A stretch of 14,551 nucleotides of DNA from Opitutales bacterium (GCA_017633865.1 JAGBOM010000174.1:1-14551), one strand, 5' to 3'; counted from the first letter of the stretch, positions 1 to 6,880 are shown. Program-made: numbers and translations. Notes: generated by a model from the letters alone, not told the origin.

Positions 1-1
1 C

Positions 2-340
2 GAGGCCACGCGCTTTATGGCGGAAGTCCCCACCGTTTGGGACGAAACCCGCGCCCTCGGCGGCGATTATAACGACTACGTTTTCCTCGCGCGCCGCAAG
101 GGCTCCACTTGGTATTTCGCCGCCATGACGGCCGCAAAGGGCAGGGAATTTGAAATCGACCTTTCGCAGTTTCTCAAAAAGGGCGAAAAGTACGAGGCCG
201 AAATCTTTAGGGACACCATCAACACGCACAAGCTCCCGCGCGACTGCAAGCGCGAGGTAAAGCCCGTAAGCTCCGCCGACAAGCTCAAGATAAAGGCTGT
301 ATCGAATGGAGGCTTTGCAGCCAAGGTATCTTTGTTTTGA
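2..340 (+). CDS. GH97-like glycoside hydrolase, C-terminal fragment (5' end outside window)
   Basis: The reading frame is open from base 2, upstream of the first ATG at 17, so this is the last 112 residues of a gene that begins left of the window. It carries the pattern of the GH97 C-terminal beta-sandwich domain: 'VPTVWDETRALGG', then 'YVFLARRKGSTWYFAAMT', then 'LSQFLKKGEKYEAEIFRD', ending in a glycine-containing beta strand. GH97 enzymes are usually exported alpha-glucosidases or alpha-galactosidases that cut oligosaccharides. The catalytic barrel is not in the window, so substrate and mechanism (inverting or retaining) cannot be told. The gene ends in TGA and is followed closely by a hairpin terminator. 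It is convergent with the next gene and unrelated to the ribosomal cluster. The family call rests on remembered motif similarity. Confidence 0.72.
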   Translation, partial: EATRFMAEVPTVWDETRALGGDYNDYVFLARRKGSTWYFAAMTAAKGREFEIDLSQFLKKGEKYEAEIFRDTINTHKLPRDCKREVKPVSSADKLKIKAVSNGGFAAKVSLF

Positions 341-372
341 GGAGAGCTTTTGGCGCATTTTGGCGTCGCTTC

Positions 373-423
373 AAAAAAAATACGCCCTCGCATACGTTAG
401 TATGCGTCGGGCGTATTTTTTTC
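373..423. terminator. Bidirectional rho-independent terminator
   Basis: An A-tract (373-380) is followed by TACGCCC (381-387), one unpaired T, CGCATAC (389-395), a GTTA loop, GTATGCG (400-406), a two-base bulge, GGGCGTA (409-415) and a T-tract (416-423). The 14 paired bases plus A/T tails give a U-run on either strand. It would stop the GH97-like gene on the + strand and could also stop the exported-protein gene arriving from the right, 138 bases after that gene's stop codon. The rest of 424-560 is A/T-rich with no convincing gene. Confidence 0.9.
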
Positions 424-560
424 TCGCTCATTGAACTGCATCCAAAATCTCCGCCCAAAACAAGCGAACTCAGAACGTTTTTATTTTTCCCTGTTTTCTT
501 AAAAAAGAATAAAGAAAGAGCATTAAAAACAAACAGAAAATGGAATCGTTCCGGGTTCGT

Positions 561-1454
561 TTAGTAGAAGATAGGGTGGTTTATTCGCCTTTTAAGAAAC
601 GTCTCCGCGTCCTCGACGGCGAAATCGTGCGTCAAAAATACGGGCGCGCCGTTTTTGTAATGCTCCGCCTTAATCTTATTTAAGTCGCGCATTCCCGGGC
701 AGTAAATAGCGCGGTCTTTTACGATTAGGTAAAACCCGTCGCAGGAGTGGATTTGTTTTGTGCCGAATTTGTAAAGCTCGGGGCACTTTTTGTTTTCCCA
801 CAAATACAGCGAAAGCTGGTTGCACAGCCCGCCAAAGCCGCCGTAGGTCTTTATCTCATCGAACATCGCGTCGAAATCGACGTTCTCGTTTACGCCCAGA
901 ACCTCTTTGAGGAATTTTTTTAGCTCCGGCTTTTCAAAAGACGCTTGGCCCAGAAATTTTTTCATTTCCGAAATTTGCCCTTCCGAAATTTCTCCTTTCT
1001 CGAATATGTCCTCCGCGAGCTTGGCGGCGAACTCGGAATCCTGAAAGCCGCAAAGGCGGAGAACTCCGAAATCGTCTTTCGTTCCCATTGCGACTTTTGG
1101 GGGCTCCGCGCCCGTCCAGCAAAAATCGGCGGCTTTTAAGACGGCGGTTTTTGCGAATCCCGAAAGCGTTTCAAAATTTTTTATGGGTTTTATTTCTTTT
1201 ACAAGCCCGCACCGGCCTGAATGCTTGGTCGCCTTTATGGAGCCGTCGGCGTTCGCGCAAATTACAATTTCTTCTTTCGGGCTGCTTAGTAAAATCCAAA
1301 AGTCGGCGTTTTTCATTTCGTCCGACTTTTGGCTATATTGGAAGAGCCTAAGCGCGTCCAAAACAGGCAGGGTTGTGGGCCTGATTGCCGCGCTTTGGGC
1401 GGGCGCAAATAGCCACGCGACCAGCGCAAAAAAAATCGCGAAAAGTTTTTTCAT
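561..1454 (-). CDS. Exported protein of unknown function
   Basis: A 297-residue protein that I do not recognise. The start is supported by AAGGA about six bases upstream of ATG on the - strand. The N-terminus is a clear Sec signal peptide: MKK followed by a hydrophobic run (residues 4-16) and a likely cleavage near AQSA/A at about residue 22. The mature part mixes Lys/Glu-rich helical stretches in its centre (about 135-200) with a C-terminal part containing Cys in 'FGGLCNQLSLYLWENKKC', 'HSCDGFYLIV' and 'IYCPGM'. These could form disulfides in the periplasm. There is no lipobox and no further obvious membrane helix. It is divergent from the ribosomal cluster and convergent with the GH97-like gene, so probably a single-gene transcript. 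No function can be proposed from sequence alone. Confidence 0.82.
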   Translation of the reverse strand: MKKLFAIFFALVAWLFAPAQSAAIRPTTLPVLDALRLFQYSQKSDEMKNADFWILLSSPKEEIVICANADGSIKATKHSGRCGLVKEIKPIKNFETLSGFAKTAVLKAADFCWTGAEPPKVAMGTKDDFGVLRLCGFQDSEFAAKLAEDIFEKGEISEGQISEMKKFLGQASFEKPELKKFLKEVLGVNENVDFDAMFDEIKTYGGFGGLCNQLSLYLWENKKCPELYKFGTKQIHSCDGFYLIVKDRAIYCPGMRDLNKIKAEHYKNGAPVFLTHDFAVEDAETFLKRRINHPIFY

Positions 1455-1493
1455 GCTTTTTCCTTAAAATTTTAAAAAATTCGTTAGCAGGGT

Positions 1494-1522
1494 AGAATAG
1501 CCAAAAAAATCGCCGAAAGAAA
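1494..1522 (-). promoter_or_regulatory. Weak candidate promoter for the exported-protein gene
   Basis: Read on the - strand, TTTCTT (1522-1517) and TATTCT (1499-1494) are separated by 17 bases, 39 bases upstream of the start codon at 1454. The -10 element matches consensus at four positions, the -35 poorly. The surrounding sequence is A/T-rich, so chance matches are easy. Confidence 0.25.
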
Positions 1523-1647
1523 CATAAAAATTGAAAAAATCCCGCTTCACGCAAAAATTTTGACATTTGGAAGGGCTAATTGCCGATTCGGAGGCCGAAA
1601 TCTTTTGAGGGGGAGGGAAAAGATAAAAAATCGGAAAATTCCGCCCG

Positions 1648-1720
1648 AAAAAAGATAAAACTAAAAAAAACGAAAAATTTTTAAAAACTTGTTGACAAAG
1701 CTTCGGAAAAACGCATTCTT
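1648..1720 (+). promoter_or_regulatory. Likely main promoter of the ribosomal cluster, with UP-like A/T tract
   Basis: A perfect TTGACA at 1692-1697 is followed after 17 bases by ATTCTT (1715-1720), or after 16 by CATTCT. Directly upstream, 1648-1690 is almost pure A/T with phased A- and T-tracts, like UP elements of rRNA and ribosomal protein promoters. Transcription would start near 1727 and give a leader of about 120 bases before rplC. An alternative is TTGAAC (1721-1726) with GACAAT (1745-1750), 18 bases apart. The -35 and the A/T tract are good, the -10 is weak, so the exact start is uncertain. Confidence 0.55.
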
Positions 1721-1788
1721 TTGAACTTTCTTTCTATATAAAGAGACAATATAAAAACAACATTAACTACTAACGCAGGTCGCTAAAC

Positions 1789-1834
1789 GGCGGCCAAAGC
1801 GCCTAAAATAAAGGCGTTTTCGGCTTCCGCCTGC
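1789..1834 (+). promoter_or_regulatory. Structured 5' leader hairpin upstream of rplC
   Basis: In the presumed leader, 1793-1804 can pair with 1812-1824. GCC pairs with GGC, then after one bulged C at 1821 a run AAAGCGCCT pairs with AGGCGTTTT (one G-U pair), closing a seven-base loop AAAATAA (1805-1811). GGCGG (1789-1793) and GCAGG (1775-1779) have alternative partners CCGCC (1827-1831) and CCTGC (1830-1834), so competing folds are possible. No T-run follows, so it is not a simple terminator. It lies 15-25 bases before the rplC ATG, which has no good Shine-Dalgarno sequence. A role in feedback control by a ribosomal protein is an inference. Confidence 0.4.
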
Positions 1835-1848
1835 CTCTTAGAAACAAA

Positions 1849-2478
1849 ATGAGCATAGCACTTATTGGCAAGAAACTGGGTATGACTCAGGTGTTCGACG
1901 CGGACAACACGCTGGTTGCTGTCACCGTTGTCGAAGCGGGTCCGTGCCCTGTAACTCAGGTAAAAACAGCTCAGAGCGACGGCTACGAGGCCGTTCAAAT
2001 CGGCTTTGGCGCGCAGAAGGAATCGCGCATGACGAAGGCCGAGCTTGGGCACTTGAAAAAAGCGGGCGTCGAGCCTCTTACAGAGTTGGTTGAAATTCGT
2101 TTCGACAAGCCCGCGGAACTCAAAATTGGGGACGTACTTAAGGTTACCAATTTTTCGGAAGGCCAGAAGGTCGACATTATCGGCACCACAAAGGGCAAGG
2201 GCTTCCAGGGCGTAATGAAGCGCCACAACTTCGACGGCCAGCCGGCCACGCACGGCCACATGATGCACCGCAGGCCGGGCTCCGTGGGCTGCCGCCAGAC
2301 TCCCGGCCACGTTTACAAGGGCAGGAAGATGCCGGGCCACCAGGGTCAGGTTCGCTGCACAACGCAGAATCTTTCCATCGTAAAGATTATTGAAGACAAG
2401 AATTTGCTCCTCGTAAAGGGCAGCATTCCCGGCGCGAACGGCGACATCGTTTTGGTTCGCAACGCCAAGAAAGCATAG
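1849..2478 (+). CDS. rplC: 50S ribosomal protein L3
   Basis: This 209-residue protein is a primary 23S rRNA binder that starts large-subunit assembly and reaches toward the peptidyl transferase centre. The N-terminus 'IGKKLGMTQVF' and the central 'KGKGFQGVMKRHNF' and 'RRPGSVGCRQTPG' blocks are standard L3 signatures. Gln150 sits in the position methylated by PrmB in Escherichia coli. Length matches the family. The start ATG lacks a clear Shine-Dalgarno sequence (TTAGAAACAAA precedes it), but the N-terminal alignment leaves little doubt. It is the first gene of the cluster. S10, normally just upstream, is absent. Confidence 0.97.
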   Translation: MSIALIGKKLGMTQVFDADNTLVAVTVVEAGPCPVTQVKTAQSDGYEAVQIGFGAQKESRMTKAELGHLKKAGVEPLTELVEIRFDKPAELKIGDVLKVTNFSEGQKVDIIGTTKGKGFQGVMKRHNFDGQPATHGHMMHRRPGSVGCRQTPGHVYKGRKMPGHQGQVRCTTQNLSIVKIIEDKNLLLVKGSIPGANGDIVLVRNAKKA

Positions 2479-2479
2479 T

Positions 2480-2484
2480 GGAGG
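2480..2484 (+). promoter_or_regulatory. Shine-Dalgarno GGAGG that fixes the rplD start
   Basis: GGAGG overlaps an in-frame GTG (2478-2480) that could be mistaken for the start. It sits eight bases before ATG 2493, the proper distance for that ATG, and L4 homologues begin at this methionine. Confidence 0.85.
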
Positions 2485-2492
2485 CTACACAG

Positions 2493-3122
2493 ATGAAACT
2501 TAAGGTATTTAAATCGGACGCAAGTAGCTTCGTAGAGCAGGAATTCAGCAATATTCCCGTATTCGAAGGCGACAAGGGCGTATTCGCCCTCAAGGAAACT
2601 TTGGTCGCGTACCAGGCAAACGCCCGCCAGGGCAACGCCTCCACGCTGGACTACGGCCATGTGAGCGGCACATGCAAGAAGCCCTTTAAGCAAAAGGGCG
2701 GCGGCAGGTCGCGCCACGGCACGTTTAAGAGCGTCATCCACCGCGGCGGCGCGGTCGTATTCGGCCCCACCCCCCGCGACTGGTCTTTGAAGATAAACAA
2801 GAAGGTTCGCCAGCTCGCCTTGAAAAGGGCTCTGTTTGAAAAGTGCTCCGGCGGCAACATCGTGGTTATCGAAGAATTCGCCGCCCCCACCAAGAAGACC
2901 AAGGACATGGCCGCGGTGATTTCCAAGATATTTGAAGACGGCAAGGTTCTTTTGGTTGACGACCAGTTCTCGGACGACGTCGCCTTGGCCTCCCGCAACA
3001 TCGCCAGAATCGCCTTCTGCGAGACCGCGCAGCTCAACGCGCTCGACTTGGTCCGCTACGACAGAATAATCGTGTCGGGCAAGGGTTTGGACACAGTATT
3101 GGCCCGCGCAAACAAGGAGTAA
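2493..3122 (+). CDS. rplD: 50S ribosomal protein L4
   Basis: A 209-residue protein that binds 23S rRNA, sends a long loop into the wall of the peptide exit tunnel and, in E. coli, represses its own operon. The tunnel-loop region is recognisable: 'KKPFKQKGGGRSRHG', then 'HRGGAVVFGPTPRDW', then 'INKKVRQLALKRAL'. The C-terminal alpha/beta part (about 120-209) is typical. The in-frame GTG at 2478 would add five residues, but GGAGG placement and homology favour ATG 2493. The start lies 14 bases after the L3 stop. Whether this L4 also controls transcription here, perhaps through the structured leader, is unknown. Confidence 0.96.
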   Translation: MKLKVFKSDASSFVEQEFSNIPVFEGDKGVFALKETLVAYQANARQGNASTLDYGHVSGTCKKPFKQKGGGRSRHGTFKSVIHRGGAVVFGPTPRDWSLKINKKVRQLALKRALFEKCSGGNIVVIEEFAAPTKKTKDMAAVISKIFEDGKVLLVDDQFSDDVALASRNIARIAFCETAQLNALDLVRYDRIIVSGKGLDTVLARANKE

Positions 3123-3126
3123 GACA

Positions 3127-3420
3127 ATGAGTATTTCACCCGAAAAAATTCTGAAAGGCTACCGCGTTACGGAAAAGGCCGCGAACTTGCAGGCAAACTC
3201 CAACCAGTACACTTTTGAAGTTGCCGACAACGCCCGCGCGATAGAAATCGCCGCGGCGGTTGAGCAGTGCTTCAAGGTGAAGGTGAAGCGCGTTAACATA
3301 ATAAACGTTAAGGGCAAGGTAAAGGTGTCGCGCATACGCCGCGCAAGCGTGGGCATAAAGGGCGCGATGAAGAAGGCCGTGGTTACTCTCGCCGAAGGGC
3401 AGAGCATCCAGCTCGCATAG
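3127..3420 (+). CDS. rplW: 50S ribosomal protein L23
   Basis: A 97-residue protein at the rim of the peptide exit tunnel, where trigger factor and the signal recognition particle dock. The family's pattern is present: an N-terminal 'RVTEKAANLQANSNQYTFEV', a middle helix 'RAIEIAAAVEQCFKVKV' and 'VNIINVKGK' leading into the basic loop. Length is normal. The Shine-Dalgarno AAGGAG (3114-3119) overlaps the end of rplD and the start follows four bases after that stop, consistent with coupled translation. Confidence 0.95.
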   Translation: MSISPEKILKGYRVTEKAANLQANSNQYTFEVADNARAIEIAAAVEQCFKVKVKRVNIINVKGKVKVSRIRRASVGIKGAMKKAVVTLAEGQSIQLA

Positions 3421-3434
3421 GAAAGGCATAGAAA

Positions 3435-4280
3435 ATGGCTATCATAAAAAGAAGACCTTTGACGCCGGCGCAGAGATTTCTGGAGCTGAGCAAGAACGAT
3501 GTCGACAACAAGCGCCCGGAGCGCTCCCTTACCGAGAGCGTCCACCGCGCTAAGGGCAGGAACTGCTACGGCAGAATCACGTCCCGCAGGCGCGGCGGCG
3601 GCCACAAGAAGCTCTACCGCCGCATAGACTTTAAGCGCGACATTCTCGAAGTGCCCGCGGTTGTGCAGTCGATAGAGTACGATCCGTTCCGCACCGCGTA
3701 CATCGCCTTGGTGAAGTACGAAAGCGGCGAATTGCGCTACATCGTGGCTCCCCAGGGCTTGAAGAAGGGCGACACCATCATTTCGACGAACAAGAAGCAG
3801 GACGAGTTCACGGTCGGCATGTGCCTTCCCCTGAACCTCATTCCCGCCGCGACGAAAATCCACGCCAGCGAAATGACCCCCGGCAAGGGCGCGCAGATTG
3901 CGCGCGGAGCGGGCGCCGGCGCGCAGCTTGTCGCGGTTGAAGGCGGCGTTGCAACGGTCAAGATGCCCAGCGGCGAGCTCCGCATGATAAACGCGGACTG
4001 CCGCGCGGTAATCGGGGTTGTCGGCAACATCGAGCACGCCAACCAGAGCTACGGCAAGGCCGGCCGCAACAGATGGCTTGGCCGCAGGCCGAGAGTAAGA
4101 GGCGTTGTTATGAACCCTGTAGACCACCCGATGGGCGGCGGCGAAGGCCGCACTTCCGGCGGCGACCACCCGGTATCGCCGTGGGGCCAGCTGGCAAAGG
4201 GCTATCCGACAAGAATCAAGAGCAAGCCTTCAAATTCGCAGATTATTTTGAGGCGCAACGGCAAAAAGGTAAAGAGGTAA
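3435..4280 (+). CDS. rplB: 50S ribosomal protein L2
   Basis: A 281-residue primary 23S rRNA binding protein, needed for subunit joining and peptidyl transferase activity. The N-terminal OB-like domain ('[23 protein letters not shown]' region) and the C-terminal SH3-like domain ('[18 protein letters not shown]') are intact. In the nearly invariant 'NPVDHPHGGGEGR' motif the functionally important His after Asp is kept (His231), but the next His is Met233 (codon at 4131). Length is slightly above the E. coli 273. The start lies 14 bases after L23 with an AAAGG ribosome binding site. Confidence 0.97.
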   Translation: MAIIKRRPLTPAQRFLELSKNDVDNKRPERSLTESVHRAKGRNCYGRITSRRRGGGHKKLYRRIDFKRDILEVPAVVQSIEYDPFRTAYIALVKYESGELRYIVAPQGLKKGDTIISTNKKQDEFTVGMCLPLNLIPAATKIHASEMTPGKGAQIARGAGAGAQLVAVEGGVATVKMPSGELRMINADCRAVIGVVGNIEHANQSYGKAGRNRWLGRRPRVRGVVMNPVDHPMGGGEGRTSGGDHPVSPWGQLAKGYPTRIKSKPSNSQIILRRNGKKVKR

Positions 4281-4284
4281 TACA

Positions 4285-4563
4285 ATGTCACGTTCTATTA
4301 AAAAAGGTCCTTTTGTAGACCAGAGCCTTATGGAAAAGGTTGACGAGGCCGTCAAGACGGACTCCCGCAAGCCCATTCAGACATGGTCTCGCCGCTCAAC
4401 CATAACCCCCGATTTTGTCGGGCTGAATTTCAACGTACACAACGGCAGGAAGTTTGTCCCCGTCTATATTACCGAAAATATGGTCGGCCACAAGCTGGGC
4501 GAATTCGCTCCGACGCGCTTCTTTAAGGGGCACCAGCCGCACACTAAGAAGGCGGAGAAATAG
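4285..4563 (+). CDS. rpsS: 30S ribosomal protein S19
   Basis: A 92-residue head protein of the small subunit that works with S13 near the A-site tRNA. The motifs '[17 protein letters not shown]', '[15 protein letters not shown]', '[20 protein letters not shown]' and '[13 protein letters not shown]' are textbook S19. Length is normal. The start lies four bases after the L2 stop and uses GAGG within the end of rplB. The next gene in the standard order would be rplV, but here another gene intervenes. Confidence 0.97.
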   Translation: MSRSIKKGPFVDQSLMEKVDEAVKTDSRKPIQTWSRRSTITPDFVGLNFNVHNGRKFVPVYITENMVGHKLGEFAPTRFFKGHQPHTKKAEK

Positions 4564-4582
4564 CGGAGAAGGATTGGGCGTT

Positions 4583-4927
4583 ATGTTCGGGCTTTCGGCA
4601 AAGTTTGCGCTTGTTTCGGCGGCGGTCGCGCTGCCGGCGGCGGCGTGCTTTGCGGGAAGCGTCCTGGACGAGGCCGTCAAGCCGGCGGGTTCAATGAAGG
4701 TTTTGAGCCTTGAAAAGAATCCGGCGGCGGACATCGCGCTGATAGGCGCGGGGGCGCGCGACGGGGTAAGGCCCGGCTTGCGCCTCAAGCTTATAGACGC
4801 GGACGGAGCCTTCGGCGAAATGCTGGTGGTGGAGTCCTCGCTCGATAAAAGCGCGGCTTTGATTCTCGGAGACGTTCCCGCCGAAAGGATAGCCGGCGCC
4901 CAAGTCCGGTTCGGCATTGTAAAATAA
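4583..4927 (+). CDS. Small exported protein of unknown function inserted between rpsS and rplV
   Basis: A 114-residue protein I do not recognise. The start ATG has AAGGA (4569-4573) nine bases upstream. The frame is open further upstream inside rpsS, but only this start gives a sensible N-terminus. Residues 1-24 form a signal peptide: Lys7, a hydrophobic run 8-22 and a likely cut after 'CFA' (24). Cys22 preceded by AAA is a poor lipobox, so a lipoprotein is possible but less likely. The mature part has a compact beta-rich pattern: 'IALIGAGARDGVRPGLRLKL', then 'GAFGEMLVVES', then 'SAALILGDVPAERIAGAQV'. This resembles small SH3-like barrel domains found in envelope proteins, by inference only. 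It is in the transcript between S19 (19 bases) and L22 (20 bases), and seems to use GGG and GCG codons more freely than its neighbours. Confidence 0.85.
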   Translation: MFGLSAKFALVSAAVALPAAACFAGSVLDEAVKPAGSMKVLSLEKNPAADIALIGAGARDGVRPGLRLKLIDADGAFGEMLVVESSLDKSAALILGDVPAERIAGAQVRFGIVK

Positions 4928-4947
4928 CTTTAAAAAGAAATACGAAA

Positions 4948-5283
4948 ATGGAAGTAAAAGCATTGACAAAGTTTGCGCGCATGTCCGACAAGAAGGTGCG
5001 CGAAGTCGCCCGCAAAATACAGGGGCGTAATGCTGCCGAGGCTCTCGAAATCTTGAGACTGGTTCCCAGAAAAAGCGCTGCGTTGATAGCCAAGACGCTC
5101 GCCAGCGCGATTGCCAACGCAGAAAACAACAACGGCGCCTCCGCAGCCGCCTTGAAGGTGAAGTCCGCGATAGTGAATCAGGGCATAGCCTTCAAGAGGT
5201 TCCGCGCGGTGGCGAGGGGCAGCGCGCATCCCATCAGGAAGCGCACGAGCCACATCACAATAGTCCTGAGCGACGAGAAGTAA
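4948..5283 (+). CDS. rplV: 50S ribosomal protein L22
   Basis: A 111-residue protein that contacts all 23S rRNA domains and whose beta hairpin lines the exit tunnel. The motifs 'MSDKKVREVARKIQG', 'ALEILRLVPRKSAALIAKTL' and the C-terminal hairpin 'RFRAVARGSAHPIRKRTSHI' are characteristic. Length is normal. The start has only a weak A-rich purine tract (AAAAAGAAA) upstream, unlike most genes here, and follows 20 bases after the inserted exported-protein gene. Confidence 0.96.
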   Translation: MEVKALTKFARMSDKKVREVARKIQGRNAAEALEILRLVPRKSAALIAKTLASAIANAENNNGASAAALKVKSAIVNQGIAFKRFRAVARGSAHPIRKRTSHITIVLSDEK

Positions 5284-5301
5284 TTTTGGAGAAATATCAA
5301 T

Positions 5302-5940
5302 ATGGGACAGAAAGTAAATCCTAAAGGTTTTCGTCTTGCGGTGCGCCGCGATTGGGATTCGCGCTGGTTCGCGAACAAGACGGATTATCCCAAATATGTG
5401 GAGGAAGATTATCGCATCCGCGAATTTCTCCGTAACAACGGCAAATTAAAGGGCGCGTCGGTGCCCAAAATCTTCATCGAGCGCGCGGGGCAGCGCATAC
5501 GCGTCAAGATTTACACGGCCCGCCCGGGCGTCGTAATCGGCCCGAAGGGCGCGGCTCTTGAGGAATTGAAGGCGGAGCTCGCCAAGTTTATCGGCAAAGA
5601 CATTTTGGTGGACATTCAGGAAGTCAAGAAGCCCGACTTGGTCGCGTTCTTGGTTGCCGAAAGCGTCGCGCTCCAGCTCGAGCGCCGCATTTCGTTCCGC
5701 CGCGCGATAAAGAAGGCGATAGTCCAGACCATGACTTTGGGCGCGCTCGGCATCAAGATTCAGATTTCGGGCCGCTTGGGCGGCGCGGAAATCGCGCGCA
5801 CCGAATGGCAGAGAAAGGGCAGAATACCGCTTCAGACTCTCCGCGAGAAGATCGACTACGGCTTTACCGAAGCGAATACGGTTTACGGCAAAATCGGCGT
5901 AAAATGCTGGCTGTGCCTCAAGCCCGAAGACGTGCTATAA
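5302..5940 (+). CDS. rpsC: 30S ribosomal protein S3
   Basis: A 212-residue protein at the mRNA entry channel, with helicase and decoding roles. It starts with 'MGQKVNPKGFRL' as usual. The KH domain has its GxxG loop at residues 80-83 (GPKG in 'GVVIGPKGAALEEL'). The C-terminal domain carries 'GRLGGAEIARTEW' and 'IPLQTLREKIDYGF'. The C-terminal tail is about 20 residues shorter than in E. coli (233), as in many phyla. A GGAGA ribosome binding site precedes the start. Confidence 0.97.
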   Translation: MGQKVNPKGFRLAVRRDWDSRWFANKTDYPKYVEEDYRIREFLRNNGKLKGASVPKIFIERAGQRIRVKIYTARPGVVIGPKGAALEELKAELAKFIGKDILVDIQEVKKPDLVAFLVAESVALQLERRISFRRAIKKAIVQTMTLGALGIKIQISGRLGGAEIARTEWQRKGRIPLQTLREKIDYGFTEANTVYGKIGVKCWLCLKPEDVL

Positions 5941-5964
5941 TTTAACATAGGAAGACTCAGAAAA

Positions 5965-6393
5965 ATGGCAAATATACTTCCAACAAGAACGAAGTATCGC
6001 AAAGTCCAGAAGGGGCGCATCTACGGCAACGCCAAGGGCGGCGATTCCATTTCTTTCGGCGACTACGCAATGCAGGCTTTGGACAGGGGCCGCTGCACGG
6101 CGGCGCAGCTCGAGGCGGCGCGCGTTGCGATAAACAGATACCTGAAGCGCAAAGGCAAGGTTTGGATGCGCGTGTTCCCGCACAAGCCCGTAACCAAGAA
6201 GCCGGCGGAAACCCGCCAAGGCAAGGGCAAGGGCGCGGTCGAATACTGGTGCGCGGTAATCAAGCCGGGCGTGATTTTGTTTGAGATTTCGGGCGTTCCG
6301 GCGTCCCAGGCTCGCGAGGCCATGAGGCTTGCGGACGGAAAGCTTCCGTTCCATTGCCGCTTCATCGTCCGCGAAGGCGTAGAAGTACTCTAA
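5965..6393 (+). CDS. rplP: 50S ribosomal protein L16
   Basis: A 142-residue protein that organises the A-site side of the large subunit and binds late in assembly. Recognised by 'RTKYRKVQKGRIYG', 'LEAARVAINRYLKRKGKVW', 'VFPHKPVTKKPAETRQGKGKG' and 'LFEISGVP'. The usual Met in 'RMGKGKG' is Gln here. Length is normal. AGGAAG precedes the start. A long open frame on the opposite strand (5935-7278) covers this and the next genes but is a coding shadow. Confidence 0.97.
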   Translation: MANILPTRTKYRKVQKGRIYGNAKGGDSISFGDYAMQALDRGRCTAAQLEAARVAINRYLKRKGKVWMRVFPHKPVTKKPAETRQGKGKGAVEYWCAVIKPGVILFEISGVPASQAREAMRLADGKLPFHCRFIVREGVEVL

Positions 6394-6409
6394 TCGGAGG
6401 GCAGACGAA

Positions 6410-6598
6410 ATGAAGATAAAAGACATCAGGGAACTTTCCGTTGCGGAGATTGAAAAGAAATTGCGCGACATGCGCGACGAATTGCTCAATATCAACATTC
6501 GCAAGACTGTGGGGCAGGTCGAAAACACGGGGCGCATCCGCGTGCTGCGCCGCGACATCGCCCGCTTTGAAACCGTAAAGAGCCAGAAAAACGCATAG
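6410..6598 (+). CDS. rpmC: 50S ribosomal protein L29
   Basis: A 62-residue two-helix protein next to L23 at the tunnel exit. The start 'MKIKDIRELSVAEIEKKLRD' and 'GQVENTGRIRVLRRDIAR' match the family, as does the size. It has a good GGAGGG ribosome binding site and lies 16 bases after L16. Confidence 0.94.
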   Translation: MKIKDIRELSVAEIEKKLRDMRDELLNINIRKTVGQVENTGRIRVLRRDIARFETVKSQKNA

Positions 6599-6613
6599 TA
6601 GAGAGGCAAGAAC

Positions 6614-6880
6614 ATGGCAGAAAGAAAATCTCGCAAAAGTCTCGTAGGCGTAGTAACATCGCGCTCCGGCGACAAGAGCATAAAGGTAACATATTCGTAC
6701 AAGGTTCCGCATCCGTTGTACCACAAGGAAATTCGCCGCAAGACGGTCATCCACGTCCACGACGAAAACAACGAATGCGCGTTGGGCGACAAGGTCGAGG
6801 TTGTGGAAACCCGCCCGCTTAGCAAGATGAAGCGTTTCCGCGTCGTCAAGATTGTGGAAAAGGCGCCCGTAACGGCATAG
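6614..6880 (+). CDS. rpsQ: 30S ribosomal protein S17
   Basis: An 88-residue OB-fold protein that binds the lower body of 16S rRNA early in assembly. The family pattern is clear: 'RKSLVGVVTSRSGDKSIKV', 'YKVPHPLYHKEIRRK', 'VHDENNECALGDKVEVVETR' and 'PLSKMKRFRVVKIVEKA'. Length is normal. The ribosome binding site is AGAGG. It follows L29 by 15 bases. Confidence 0.96.
   Translation: MAERKSRKSLVGVVTSRSGDKSIKVTYSYKVPHPLYHKEIRRKTVIHVHDENNECALGDKVEVVETRPLSKMKRFRVVKIVEKAPVTA

Noticed and set aside
337..564. 75-codon + strand frame after the GH97 fragment
   Set aside because: It reads through the terminator hairpin and A/T-rich spacer, overlaps the end of the GH97 gene and has no ribosome binding site.
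2478..2492. GTG start for rplD
   Set aside because: It overlaps the Shine-Dalgarno sequence itself; ATG 2493 fits both the site and L4 homologues.
3159..4169. 336-codon - strand frame opposite L23 and L2
   Set aside because: Antisense shadow with no ribosome binding site and no recognisable domain.
4454..4582. Longer start for the inserted exported protein, inside rpsS
   Set aside because: The extra residues are out-of-frame rpsS reading (Arg/Ser-rich). ATG 4583 has AAGGA at good distance and starts a signal peptide.
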